Shown here one piece after another: positions 11,680 through 23,232 of a stretch of 64,000 bases of DNA. The notes beneath the pieces are model-generated. The model saw only the letters and a program-made list of their open reading frames with translations, was not told the DNA's origin and searched no databases. This DNA comes from Carnegiea gigantea. Its lineage: Eukaryota > Streptophyta > Magnoliopsida > Caryophyllales > Cactaceae. The number at the start of each line of letters is the position of its first letter. Position 1 is the stretch's first letter. Made by a program: the position numbers and the translations under genes. The stretch spans positions 454,411 through 518,410 of the forward strand of contig JAKOGI010000564.1 in the NCBI GenBank assembly GCA_029747015.1, in the 5' to 3' direction.

Positions 11680-13447
11680 TTGAAGATGAGTACACCACAA
11701 GGCATGCTTGAAGGTCAATCCATAACTCGACCACCATACTTTAATGGCCAACACTATGGATGGTGGAAGAATAGAATGGAAAACTACATCCAAGCCAAGG
11801 ATTATGAGTTGTGGATGCTCATCAAGAATGGACCACTCATCCCAAAGAAAATCACTGAAGATGAAAAGTCAATCCCTAAGGAGCCTCAGGAATTCAATGT
11901 TGAAGATTACAAGATGATGGAGAAGAATGCCAAGGCCAAGAAACTCCTATATTTCGGCCTAGGTCCTGATGAATATACTCGCATATCTGAATGTGAGTCG
12001 GCCAAAGAAATCTGGGATGCTTTGCAAGTAGCTCACGAAGGGACCAATCAGGTAAAGCAATCCCGGATTGAATTGCTTATGAGAAAGTATGAGCTGTTTG
12101 AGATGGGTGATCGTGAAAGTGTGATGGACATGTACACTCGCTTCACTCACATAATGAATGAGCTGAAATCCCTAGAAAAATCCTTCACCACCGAAGAATT
12201 GGTGAGGAAGATTCTAAGAATTTTACCTTATTCTTGGGAAGCGAAAGTAACGGCCATCCAAGAAGCTAAGGACATGAACAAGATCACCCTAGATGAGCTG
12301 ATTGGCAACCTCTAAACGTATGAACTTAGGAAAAATTCTCAACAGAAAGATGAGACAAAGAGAAATCAAGGTCTTGCACTAAAGGCCTTAGAAGATGATT
12401 CTGATTCTGATGAGGAGGAGATTGCCATGATCACTCAAAAGTTCAAGAAGTTCTTCAAGAAAGTCAAAGAAAATAGCAAAAGGAGGGACTTCAGCAAGGC
12501 CAGGAACACCTCTCGGGAACAGTTCTCCAGGTGTTTCAAGTGTGGCAAACTGGACTACATTGTGAGAAACTGCCCACTGCACAAGGAAGAACAAGAACCC
12601 GAATACCCAGGAAAACAGGGGAGGAAATAGGGTGTAAGCAGCTCAGCGAAAAGGTTCTCAAAAGCTATGCTCGCGGCCTGGGGAGATTCAAGCGAGGATG
12701 AGGAAGGGTCTGAAGCTGGGAAGCTGATGTAGCACTCATGGCAAGAAGTGACACTGATTCAGATGATGGATCAACAGACAGTCTGACTCAACTCAAGAAC
12801 AAGGTACGGGGTCTAAATAAATCAACTCTTGAGGAATTAGTGTACACTATAATGATATATGTGCTGAATTAAAAAGGGATGTTCGAGATCTAGAACTTGA
12901 AAATGAAACCCTTAAATTGGAAAAACTTGAAGTTGACAAAGAGACTCTTGGCTTGCATGAAAACATCAATGTGCTTAAAGAAACTCTACTCATGAAAGAA
13001 GAGACTTGTTCCACTAAACTGATTGAGCTAGAAAAAGAATCCCTTGACTTAAAAGGTAAGGTCGAGTCTTTGCTGGAAGAAAATAAAAACTTGCTTGAGA
13101 AAATAAAACACTTGGAATCAGACCTTGCCACAAACAAGCTCTGGAACAGGTTCTCAAGGGCGTTTGAATAGTTAAACACTTATCATAATCGAAATAGAAG
13201 AGGACTAGGTTTTGTGCCTAAGATGACCTACCCAGTGAATAAAAAATATGTGGGATTACCTGAAAATATTGTTTGCTTTCATTGTGGTAAAACGGGGCAT
13301 TATCGATATGCTTGTCCTATAAGAAAGTGTGCCATTGAAAGGAACACAGTTCATGTAAAACAAATATGGGTTAGGAAAGATGAGATTTGTACGTCTAAAG
13401 GAATGGGACCCAAGTGGATCTGGGTTCCCAAAACTAACCCTTGATTT
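11680..13447 (+). pseudogene. gag: Sirevirus gag, with stops
   Basis: Gag forms the virus-like particle. The first 211 codons (11,680-12,312) are open: RPPYFNGQHYGWWKNRM near the start and the UBN2-type region EIWDALQVAHEGTNQVKQSR. A TAA at 12,313-12,315 then interrupts. The first zinc knuckle (about 12,532-12,573) reads CFKCGKLDYIVRNC, with the His replaced by Tyr. A frameshift between about 12,640 and 12,900 precedes a Leu/Glu-rich coiled coil (12,917-13,171). The second knuckle (about 13,274-13,315), CFHCGKTGHYRYAC, is an intact CCHC. Two knuckles plus a coiled coil are typical of Sirevirus Gag. Further stops are at 12,628, 13,169 and 13,442. Confidence 0.85.
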
Positions 13448-13450
13448 GTT

Positions 13451-16003
13451 TTGCAGGCTGAAGTGAGAGAGAACAACCCAGCAAACAACCCAGCAAATAG
13501 TGCAGGGAACAGTCTAGGGAACAAGCAGCTGTGGTATGTTGACAGTGGGTGTTCGAGGCATATGACTGGTGAAAGATCTAATTTTCTCTCACTTACAGCT
13601 TCAGAAGGTGGGAGTGCGGCATTTGGAAACGGCAAATCCGGGACAATTGTCGGCATAGGTAAGATAGGTAAGTCACTCTCCCATTCAATTGACAATGTTT
13701 ATTTTGTGGATGGATTAAAACACAACTTGCTAAGTGTGTCCCAACTGTGCGACAAAGACAACCTAGTAGTGTTCTCACCAACACGTTGCTTGGTTGTGAA
13801 TATGAACACAAGAGATGTTGTGTTGAGGGGGAAGCGACACAAGAATGTTTATAAAGTGTGTATCTCCACTCATCCCCAAAATAATTTGACTTGTTTGAGT
13901 GCCTTAAATGATGATGTTATGCTTTGGCACAAAAGACTAGGTCATGCAAGCCACTCTCTTTTGAACAAACTTGTAACCAAAGATTAAGTGGTTGGCTTAC
14001 CTTCCATCAAATTCAATGATGACAAGGCATGTGATGCATGTGCCAAAGGTAAACAAGTTAAAAATTCATTTAAGTCTAAAAAGTGTGTAAGCACTACTCG
14101 ACCTCTTGAATTGATACATATGGATCTATGTGGTCCAATGAGGATTATGAGCCGAGGTGGCAAGAGGCATGTGCTTGTGATAGTGGATGACTACTCTCGT
14201 TTCACTTGGACTTTGTTTTTGGCTTCTAAAGATAAAACCTTTGAAAAATTTCTTGCTTTCATTAAAAAGATTGAAAAGAGAGTAGGACATTCCTTGGTAT
14301 GCTTAAGGTCTGACCATTGGACAGAATTTGAAAATTCAAGCTTCACTGATTATTGTAATGAGCATGGTGTTGATCATAATTTTTCATCTCCAAAAACACC
14401 CCAACAGAACGGGGTGGTAGAACGCAAAAATCGCACTCTAGAAGACATGACTAGAACAATGCTTGTTGCTAGTGCTCTTCCTAGAAACTTCTGGGCTGAA
14501 GCTTTGAACACATCTTGTTACATTGTAAATAGATGCATGATTAGACCTATTCTTAACAAAACGTCTTATGAGCTCCTTAAAGGAAGAAAACTAAATATTT
14601 TGCATTTAAGAGTATTTGGTTGCAAATGTTTTGTGCGTAATAATGGAAAGGATACCTTAGGGAAATTTGATCCAAGGAGTAATGAAGCAATATTCCTTGG
14701 TTACTCCTCACATAGTAAGGCATACAAAGTGTTTAATAAGAGAACCTTGTGTGTTGAGGAAAGTGTGCATGTGCTTTCTGATGAAACTAACTCTCTAAGT
14801 GAGAATGATGCACAGGAAGAAGACCTCGAACTAGGTCTTGTTAGAAAAGACGTGCTACTTCAAGATGATCAAGGTAAGGATCAACATGAGGGATCAAGAC
14901 CTGAAGCTGTTCTTCAGGAAGGTAAGCAAGGTGTGAACCAAACAGGGGGAAACAGGGTGGAACCCTGTTCGGGACAACATCAGCCGAACCCTTCAGGGAT
15001 ACATTCAGGAACAAGCTCCCAAATAGGCTCGAGAACAGGTCCAGAACTTGTTTCACCAAGTATTCCAGCTAGGATGGAGAGCGAGTCTATGAACCCACTT
15101 TCACCACGATCATGGAAATACCAAAGTTCACACCCTCTTGATCAAATTTTGTCTGATATTAATGCAGGAGTTCAAACTAGATCTAGGCTTAAAAATTTCT
15201 GTGCTTTCTATGCTTTTCTCTCAAAAATTGAGCCTAAGAATATTAATGAAGCTCTTGCAGATTCAGATTGGGTCACAGCCATGCAAGAAGAACTCCATCA
15301 GTTCGAAAGGAACAAGGTATGACACCTTGTGCCACGGCCAGAGGATAGAACAATCATTGGAACCAAGTGGGTGTTTCGTAACAAGCTAGATGAGTGCGGA
15401 ACAGTCACTAGAAACAAGGCCCGGCTGGTGGTTCAAGGCTACAACCAAGAAGAGGGAATTGATTATGAAGAGACCTTTGCACCTGTTGCAAGGATGGAAG
15501 CCATTCGAATTTTGATAGCTTTTGCAGCCCACATGGAGATCAAGTTGTATCAAATGGATGTCAAAATTTTCTTGGTTGATAGGAAAAGCACCTCAGGTAT
15601 GGCTCACTTTCTTGGACTTTGTTTGGTATCTTGGGCAACCAAGAAACAACTCTCTGTTGCCTTGTCCACAATAGAAGCTGAATATGTGGCAGCTGCATCT
15701 TGCTGTGCTCAGTTATTATGGATAAGATAACAACTCAAGGACTTTTGTGTTGACATAAGATGCATTCCTATTTATTGTGACAATACAAGTGCAATTAACA
15801 TTGCCAAAAATCCATGTCAACACAAAAGAACAAAACATATTGACATTCGTCATCATTTCTTAAGAGACAATGTTGAAAAAGGAGTGATCTCAATGAATTT
15901 CTGTGCCACTGAAAATCAAATTGCTGACATATTCACCAAGGCATTGAGTAGAGAACAATTTGAAAGGAATAGACTCGAACTAGGTTTAATTAGAACAACC
16001 TGA
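13451..16003 (+). pseudogene. pol: Sirevirus pol: protease, integrase, deleted RT, RNase H
   Basis: One frame throughout. Protease: WYVDSGCSRHMTG. GAG-pre-integrase: LWHKRLGHAS, then CDACAKGK. The integrase core keeps D (IHMDLCGP), D (LRSDHWTEF) and E (NGVVERKNRTL). RT starts with [12 protein letters not shown] and [11 protein letters not shown] but jumps at about 15,565-15,575 from YQMDVK straight to VDRKSTSG of RNase H, so the whole catalytic palm with YVDD is missing. RNase H includes [13 protein letters not shown] and continues to TGA 16,001-16,003. In-frame stops at 13,985, 15,320 and 15,728. The element cannot copy itself but could be copied in trans. Confidence 0.88.
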
Positions 16004-16454
16004 CCATCCTGTTCTCTCACCCTGTTTGCAAAATTTAAAAGTTACGGGTACAACATGTTAAAATTTTTTGTTTACAATCAACTTCTGTGCTATGTTTAGC
16101 ATATGTGAGGTTTGCAACCTGCTGACACTTGTTGAGGTCTAATGAGATTGCCCTTATTGTCCCATGTTACCGAGCAAGTAACCTCAAGAACAAGCACCAG
16201 AAATAGGTACGTCTCTTGTTTGTCAAATGTGTGCAACAAATTGAGAATTACCTAACATCTTCCCGAGGAGTGCCCGGCCTAATTTAATGCTAAAGCCCGT
16301 TGCAAAACGGGCAAAATTTTTAAAAGATTTTGCACGCTTCTCTTTCTTTAAAATCTCTCTTCAAACTTGCTTCAAATCTCTCACTTCTACTACAATCCTT
16401 CGTGCTCTGAAATCCTGTTCAAGAAACCCTAATCTCTCTCATCTCTTTGGAAAA
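16004..16454 (+). other. Spacer and 5' leader of the extra ORF
   Basis: About 450 bases between the pol stop and the chosen ATG at 16,455. An in-frame ATG at 16,287 exists, but the stretch 16,320-16,450 is CT-rich, like a plant leader, so I prefer the later start. No splice signal or promoter could be fixed. Confidence 0.4.
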
Positions 16455-18434
16455 ATGGCGTCCCCCATCAGCACCGAGAGCTCCTCGACCGTGACCCAGG
16501 GCAATAGGTCACCAAGCACAGCTTTGCAAACAGCCACAGCCCTGTTTGCTCCTACACAATTTCTGACGGCTCTCATGGAAGGTAAAACTACTGAACCTCC
16601 TCGACCCATTGTCTATAAACCTTTTGGGTTTTTGAAGAGTATAGACCTTAGAACAGTGGATCTAAAATTGGAGGACATCCCCTACAAATTTGGATGGGAT
16701 TTGATTTTGTTTGGTGAACTGGGCGCATGTCAAACCCAAGAACTTGTTGGGGCATCTGAAAGGGAAATTGGGGCTTTAGATGACCTCTTTCTGTTTGACC
16801 ATGGCCTAGATGACATCAATTCGTTCGGGCTGTTTCCAGAGTAGGAAACAGGGGCCGAAACAGGGTCTGAGGTTTTTAGAGATGACCTAGGGGAGGATTT
16901 GTCAAAAGAAGAAGGGGGAAGTAGTGGCCAAATGGAGGAGTCTCCTATCAAGCCTGTACAAGCCACATCGGTAACACAAACCGGTGAGAAATGCAAAAGG
17001 TACAAAATTGTGGCTAGGCATGCTAGAATGCCAAGAACACGACCACCATCAAGGCCTCAAAGTGGCCAGACTGAAGAACCCTCAAAAAATGAAACCCCTG
17101 TCAAACCAAAACCACAAATCCCCTCTTCGACCAAACCCACAAACAGGCCAACTCGAAAATCAGCCCGAATTGCTTTCCAATCCACGCCTCGACCTGCCAA
17201 ACAGACATCCCCTGTTGTTGAGGAAATTGATTCCTCCTCTGAGCCTTCATCAGATAGCGACACTAAGAACACCTCCTTCAAACAGGGCACTCCCGTGTTC
17301 TCAGAGTCCTCAGAGGATAAGCCTCTGCCTGCACCAAAATCAACCTCCACTTTACCCTCCAAACCATCACCCCTCAAAACTCCCAAGAGAAAAGCCTCTC
17401 TCAAACACGCCTCCACCCAGGACCCTCCTACTGAGCCCAAACCTAAAAGAGTCAAGAAGTCTACCACGTCCGCAATCTCAGCCAAACTGACCCAACTGCT
17501 TCAGAGACGGGTAGTCAGGGGCAAAATTATCAAGGTAAAATATTTTGAGAAACAGGGTCTGGGGGTGTTTCTACACAAGCTGCGTGCACAGGGTTGGTAT
17601 GAGCTGTTTACAAATACCCAGCTGGGGTGTTCTGTACATGAGTTGGCAGAGTTCTATGCCAACTGCACTGTCACCGAAGGAGTGGTGACAAGTATTGTTC
17701 GTGGGAAGCAGCTTCGCTTTGATGCGAAGACATTAGGGGAAATTCTGGGAATTCCCTCCATGGGTTTTGATATATATGTGAGGGAAGATAAGACTATTCT
17801 AGGGACAGCCAGGCTGCTAAAGCTCTCCCAGAAATTTACCCAGCAACCAAGCCTGCAAACACCCAAGTCAGTAAAGAAAGGGGACATGACATCGCTCCAT
17901 CAATTGATATTTTGGTTTATTATCAAGAATGTCATTCCTCGGGGCCAGGGTTGCAATCTTGCTGATGCCATGGATCAGTGTTTGATGGATCTGATGGACA
18001 GGGAAGAGCAAATCAACCTTCTCGCCATCATGATTCGACATATTACAAGAATTGCAAACACCTCCAGGGAACATGACCTGGGGTACGGCTTCTTCCTGAC
18101 TAGTGTGTTTGAGCACTTTGGGGTGACTCTACAGAAGAAGGTGGGAGCTCAGTTCATCAATGAGATTGGGAGTAACACCCTTATGGGGTGTGGGTATGCT
18201 TTGATTGAGGGGTCTGCCTCAGAACAGGGGACCAGAACAACCCATCCTCCTATTCCTGGCAGTTCCTCAGCTAAGCTTGAGGCTGCTTTGGAAGAAAACT
18301 CTCGACTCAGTGCTGAGCTTACTGCGGTAAAGGCTGCCCTGGACGACGAAAAGGCTCTCAATGCAAAACGCCATGAAGATATCCTCGCCCTTCTCCCTTC
18401 CCTCTCAGCAAAATTTTCCCCTCCTGCTCTCTGA
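16455..18434 (+). pseudogene. Extra 3' ORF of the Sirevirus, one in-frame TAG
   Basis: An open frame of 660 codons (ATG at 16,455 in the context AAAAATGGCG) with one TAG at 16,842-16,844. The frame is also open back to 16,287. N-terminal domain with PFGFLKSIDLRTVDL; an acidic stretch; a Pro/Ser/Lys-rich middle (about 16,990-17,490) with basic clusters TPKRKASLK and PKPKRVKKS that look like nuclear localisation signals; a folded domain (about 17,520-18,150) with FYANCTVTEGVVTSIVRGK and LGEILGIPSMGFDIYV, resembling the 'putative plant transposon protein' domain; and a C-terminal coiled coil (about 18,268-18,380). No signal peptide or clear membrane span is seen. It occupies the place called env-like in Sireviruses. 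Function unknown. Confidence 0.75.
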
Positions 18435-18918
18435 TCACCCCCCATCTGTTGTTCTCATAGCCTGTTCTCACTTCTCTTGGTTATCCTCTCTTGCTAGTTT
18501 GTACTTTCTGTTGCACTCGTTTGGTGAATGACAGGTTATCTTGTTTTTTGATTGGCTTTGCCTTGCTTACTTTCTGTTGTGAATTGCTTGTGTGTGACTA
18601 GGATGGCCAATCTCATTACCGTACCAACACACTTGAGTGTATCGCCTGTTGACTTTCCTCCATTACCCAAGTGGTGGTGATAGCAAACACCCTATGTTTG
18701 ACTGTTCGCCCCTACTTTTTAATGATGCCAAAAGGGGGAAGATAGGTTGACTAATATTGTTTTAGTTTTGCCATGGACGAGTTAATTTTCTTACACTTTT
18801 TCGATACTAACTGCTTCATGTGAATTGTCGATCCTATAAATAATTGGCACTAATCACTTCAATTGTCCTTGAAAGTCAATATGGTCACTTGGTTTGTCAT
18901 CATCAAAAAGGGAGAATT
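18435..18918 (+). promoter_or_regulatory. Sirevirus 3' UTR with two polypurine tracts
   Basis: A PPT immediately before the 3' LTR reads AAAAAGGGAGAATT (18,905-18,918). A second purine run, AAAAGGGGGAAGATAGG, lies at 18,730-18,746, about 175 bp upstream. Multiple PPTs are a known Sirevirus trait. They prime plus-strand cDNA. Confidence 0.75.
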
Positions 18919-20395
18919 TGTTAGAATGTATAAGGTTTTGATGATAACAAATCCAAGTGTTGTTGTTGCTCCAAACAGAACAGGACCTTACTGCTGTTCT
19001 CAATGTATTAAAACTGCTTGACTAATGGTTTATCGAGAATAGGTACTCAAGTCAGCGATGTAAGAACATCCGTGAGGAATAAGTACTATGCGGTGTTTGA
19101 AACATGTCCTGTGAAGTGTTTGAAGCACTGGATATAAGTGCAGCCGTGAGAAACAGGTCCTGTAAAGTGTTTGCAGCAAATTCGTCTTTCTACAAGATGA
19201 CTAGTGGTTGCAACAAGATGTCTTGATTTGATTTGGTTTTATATTTTTAGACTCTTGTTAATATGCCAATCAGAAAGTCTTAACTTACCACTTACTTGAA
19301 ACAGTTTTGTTTTCTTTTTGAAAATATTTCGGATCAGCCTTTAGAACAATCCTGGAAACAGGGTGGTCAGCGTGTTTCCAGAATAAGCTGCGAAAAACAA
19401 TTTTCCACGTTTTTTTTCTTTTGGATTTTGAGCAGTTTCTCCAAGATTTGTAAGAAAGATTTCTCTAGGGAGTATCTTACCCCTCACCCTAAAAACGGTT
19501 ATCTAAATCTTAGGGGATTTGCAAAATCTTTTTTAATAAAAAGAATATCCAATTTTTAGCAAGTGGATAAGGTTGTTGAGAAAAATATGGGCTAATTGCT
19601 GAAGAGCACCGCCTTATGCACACGATTAAGGAAGTGTTTCCAGCACATGTTATCTCATCTCTTGCAGCTAAAGGATTCTATATTCTCTAGGATTTTAGTT
19701 TCTAAAAATTTCAGAAATATTTTTTTGCATCCCTTGTGGTTAAAGGATTCTATAATCTTCAGGAATTTTAGTTTCCAAAAATTTGAGGAAATTGTTTTAC
19801 TAAGTGCTATATAAGGTCGCTTCTTATAACCTTAGTAGCATCGGTTTTCAAAAAGAAAAATTCAGTGTTCATGAGCTTAAAAGTTTGAAAAGAAAACCAT
19901 GTCTAGTGAGTGAGTTATTTGAGCTTTCAAAGTCGGCATACTAGGATTTCATTGTACCCTATATTAGCTTAGTTGAGAAGCATTGTAATAGGGTGTTTTT
20001 TCTTTATACTCTTCTATCACAAAAGTGAGTAGAGTGTGTGTCCAAATCAAGGGGATTTTGGACGTGGGGTAACTTGTCTTAGGAAAGACGGTTGCGTGTG
20101 TTACAAGTTGTAACAAGGTGTGTTACTATTATAACGTGTTTAGCCCGTTTAGTGAAGTGTGTAAATCCTACAGGAGGTAGGTCGTGGTTTTTTCACCTCA
20201 GTTAGGCTAGAGGTGTTTCCACGTAAAAAATCCTGTGTCCATTATTTTCGCACTTAATTTTGTTGAATTTTCGCTTCTGCACAACTCAAGAACAGTCTGT
20301 GCGAACAGGGTCTCAAGACTGTTTGCTAGCATATTGTGAAAATCAGACACCACAATTCACCCCCCTCTTGTGGTTGTGTACTCTCTAAATCAACA
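18919..20395 (+). repeat. Sirevirus 3' LTR
   Basis: Same length as the 5' LTR, and alignable without gaps at an offset of 8,768. About 42 substitutions, mostly C/T and G/A transitions. TATA-like CTATATAAGG at 19,807-19,816. Followed by the target duplication CCATG. Confidence 0.93.
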
Positions 20396-20599
20396 CCATG
20401 CCTCGCGGGTTTAAAACTCATTCTACTCATTTAACTGGTCATGCTAATTGTATCATCTTCTTTAATTGATGAAGATCATTTATGCCATTCTGATTTTGCA
20501 CTCATGCTTCTTAATGATTGGGGTTTAATGGTAATCTTACCATTCTCATCAATTTTTGTCACAATTTTCTTATTTATTTTCGTAAGGTTAGCAAAGGTA

Positions 20600-21115
20600 A
20601 ATATCTATGAATGATCAGTATTTACCTCCTACGAATTGCGTTTAATCCTCTGGATCGTTTGCATATGGTTAGGATTTTTAAATTTTTCTATCCCTATTAC
20701 TGTCACCTTACTCTTTGGATCCATAGTATTATCTAATTTGTAGATAATTTTCTAAAATATTCTCAGTGGGTCTCCTTCTCTTTTCATATTCATCCTAACT
20801 GTTTTTATCTTAAGAGATAAGAAGTTTTTAGCAAATTCATCTTTTAGGCTTATATAATGTCCAGGTTGAAAATTGACTCCTACTGATCCATTATATAAAT
20901 TGGTATTAATCCCCGTGATATTTTGATTATTAAAGTTGGTATGCCTAATATCACAGAGTGAAGCATAAAGATGAATATATTTGCCATAATATTGTAATGG
21001 AGTGATTTAAACATGGGCACTTCCAAAATGGATATACGTGTACTTTCTATTTTTGTTATGCCCAATGATGTTTTTCCAATTAATGAGATTAACTTCGCCC
21101 ACATCATACAAATAA
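20600..21115 (-). pseudogene. Caulimovirid movement-protein-like segment
   Basis: One minus-strand frame with a few stops. Strings seen: LINWKNIIGHNKNRKYTYIH, then GKYIHLYASLCDIRHTNF, INTNLYNGSVGVNFQPGHY and ISLKDEFAKNFLSLKIKT. These look like the 30K-superfamily movement protein of caulimovirids, by recall of the pattern. The protein would help cell-to-cell spread through plasmodesmata. It follows the capsid zinc knuckle and precedes the protease. The shorter open stretch at 21,107-20,880 is in another frame and is not taken as the gene. Confidence 0.55.
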
Positions 21116-21389
21116 TCTTTTATTTCTAAATCTGCTTTCATCATTGCGCATACTCTTTAAGTGAAATATCAATTTTTTTATGGATCATGTCTTTCTGAAT
21201 TATGGGAAGGACCTAATCTCCTTTGACTTTTTCGTTCTTATTGTCTACAACAAACTCTTCTCATTGAAGATCATCAAGATTAATCGAGCTACTTTTCATC
21301 ATTTACTCGTTTCTTCATAATCACTTTCTCTATATTCATTGTTTAGTAGAATTTCAACAATCCCTTTATTGTTATTTAGGGTTAGGTCT

Positions 21390-22410
21390 CCTTCCTCTTC
21401 GTTCAGTAACCTTAAAGTAATCTAGGCTACCTAAGGTTTTAATAAGCTTATTATTCTTCTTATTTTTGCATTCATTAACACATTGTCCTACTTCTCCCCA
21501 TGCGCAGCTTTTGCAGTTGTTTTTCCCTATAGGACAATAATCAGCTTTCCTAAAAAATTTTCGTTTTTTAAGACTTGGTTTGTTATAATATTTTCTTCTA
21601 TATTTTTCTCCCCTTCACTTATGAAAACTCGTTTCCTTATAAAATTTTCTTTTTCTTATCCTTTCAGGTTCCTTTCCCCATTGGTGTGGTGCATCCGAAC
21701 AGGCTAGAAACTACTTCTTAGTTTTCTTTTGCTTTTGGAGATCAAGAGATTGATTGTTGACCTATTTTCTTAAATAAGAGATTCTTGAACCAAAGGCATC
21801 AATGACATATGTTTTTCAAGCCATGTAATGTACTTTTTATTAATTATAGAATTTATTGGATATGGTAATTTGTCGTAGAACATACCAAGATTGGTTTCAT
21901 CATGCCCAATTTTGTAATAAAGTTAACTAAATTTAGAAATATAATTCTCCAGATACCTCATATCTCATAACTCTATATTATTAATCTTTCTTTGCAATTC
22001 TCTTGTTTTTTCTTTAGAATCAAGTTTAGCTATGATAAACTCAGTTTTGATTTCCTTTTCATAGCATTTTGAACATAACAGCTATGTTTCCGTCATTCTT
22101 AATGCATTTTTATCATCTTCATATAATGAATCATACTAGTCTGCCATAGTATCAGAAAAACTATGTTTGATGCACTTTTAGGAAATCTACAGTAGTCTAT
22201 GAAGTATTGAGGATTAAGATATTATTCATGCCTCTTTTCAAATGCTCAAATATTTCTTCTCTATTATGAGCTTCATCAATATTTAGGATATATCCTATTT
22301 GATTAATTGGGGTAAGGGCAATTTCTTCAAAGGTCATGTTTTTTCTTGGGATAAACCCAAAAGAAAAATTATTTGTCCATCCTGCTGAAACATATCTAGG
22401 TCTCATAAAA
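21390..22410 (-). pseudogene. Caulimovirid capsid region with zinc knuckle
   Basis: The open stretch 22,406-22,197 and pieces downstream form the capsid region. At about 21,895-21,780 the frame reads NLGMFYDKLPYPINSIINKK, a string typical of caulimovirid capsids. At about 21,537-21,468 comes ADYCPIGKNNCK then CAWGEVGQCVNEC, a damaged CCHC knuckle: the family's C-W order is disturbed and the His appears as Gln. The knuckle binds genomic RNA. Frameshifts and stops separate the parts. Confidence 0.68.
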
Positions 22411-23232
22411 TGAGCATTTCTTCTAGAAGATTCACCAAATTCTTTTGGCTTAGGAACAATATTGTTAACTAGATTGATCTCTATTTTACCTAAGTCGAGT
22501 TCTTCTCCAATCTCATTGATCTCATTTTAACAACCATTTTACTATATCATCTATCCAATTTTCTTCTAACTTCTTTAAATGGTAACACATTAAGATCATC
22601 TAGTTTAATTAGTTTTACCTGCTGATATATTTCTTGTTCTAAATGGACATTATTTGTCTCTTTATTATCATCATATGATACATTTTGTTTGTCTATTATT
22701 GCACTCATAATTTTATTCAATTCTGTCGGATTTTATTCTTGATCAAACATGTTTTGCAATTCTTCCAGATTATACTGTCTATAGCCCATCAACTTCTTCT
22801 TTCTCTGCCTTTTTAGATGATTTTTCAGCTGATTTCTCTCCTACTTCTTTTTGAATTTTTATCATGTAAAGGAAATGCATTTTTATTTTTGGGTTTTGGA
22901 AAGGATCTTTATGCTGAAATGGAGTACTAATACTTAAAGTTGATTTTCCACTGTGTCAGATTTCATTAACTACAGAAAGATGGATTACAGATAATTGCTT
23001 CTTAATCTCTTTGACTTCAGTCTTAATTTTTGCTCTTTCAGCTTTTAGTTCTCAAACTATATCTGTAATATAGTTTAATTGAGGTGTTATTGAAGTGGTT
23101 CCTTCCCATGAGTGAACAATATGTGACTAATTAGGAGCGTGACAAGTGGGTAACGATTCTATCATTAAACATAGTTAATTAGCTTAATTAAGTATTAATT
23201 AGCTTAACAATATTAATTATTTTTGGTCATGT
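22411..23232 (-). pseudogene. 5' part of viral ORF and leader, heavily decayed
   Basis: Minus-strand sequence between the primer site and the capsid region. Short Lys/Glu-rich frame pieces with many stops; no motif recognised. By position it is the leader and N-terminal part of the first viral ORF. Confidence 0.4.

Larger units (their letters stand above)
10151..20395 (+). mobile_element. Ty1/copia element, Sirevirus lineage, with extra 3' ORF
   Basis: Complete in outline: LTRs of equal length (1,477 bp, TGTT...AACA), tRNA-Met primer site, gag with two zinc knuckles and a coiled coil, protease, integrase, truncated RT, RNase H, an extra ORF, polypurine tract and 3' LTR. Integrase before RT is the copia order. 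The flanks CCACG (10,146-10,150) and CCATG (20,396-20,400) are a 5-bp target duplication with one change. By eye the LTRs differ at about 42 sites with no gaps (about 2.8%). RT is mostly deleted and gag-pol has several stops, so it is non-autonomous. Confidence 0.92.

Noticed and set aside
17057..17485. 142-codon minus-strand and 168-codon alternative plus-frame open stretches
   Set aside because: Shadows of the Sirevirus 3' ORF; low-complexity codons keep other frames open.
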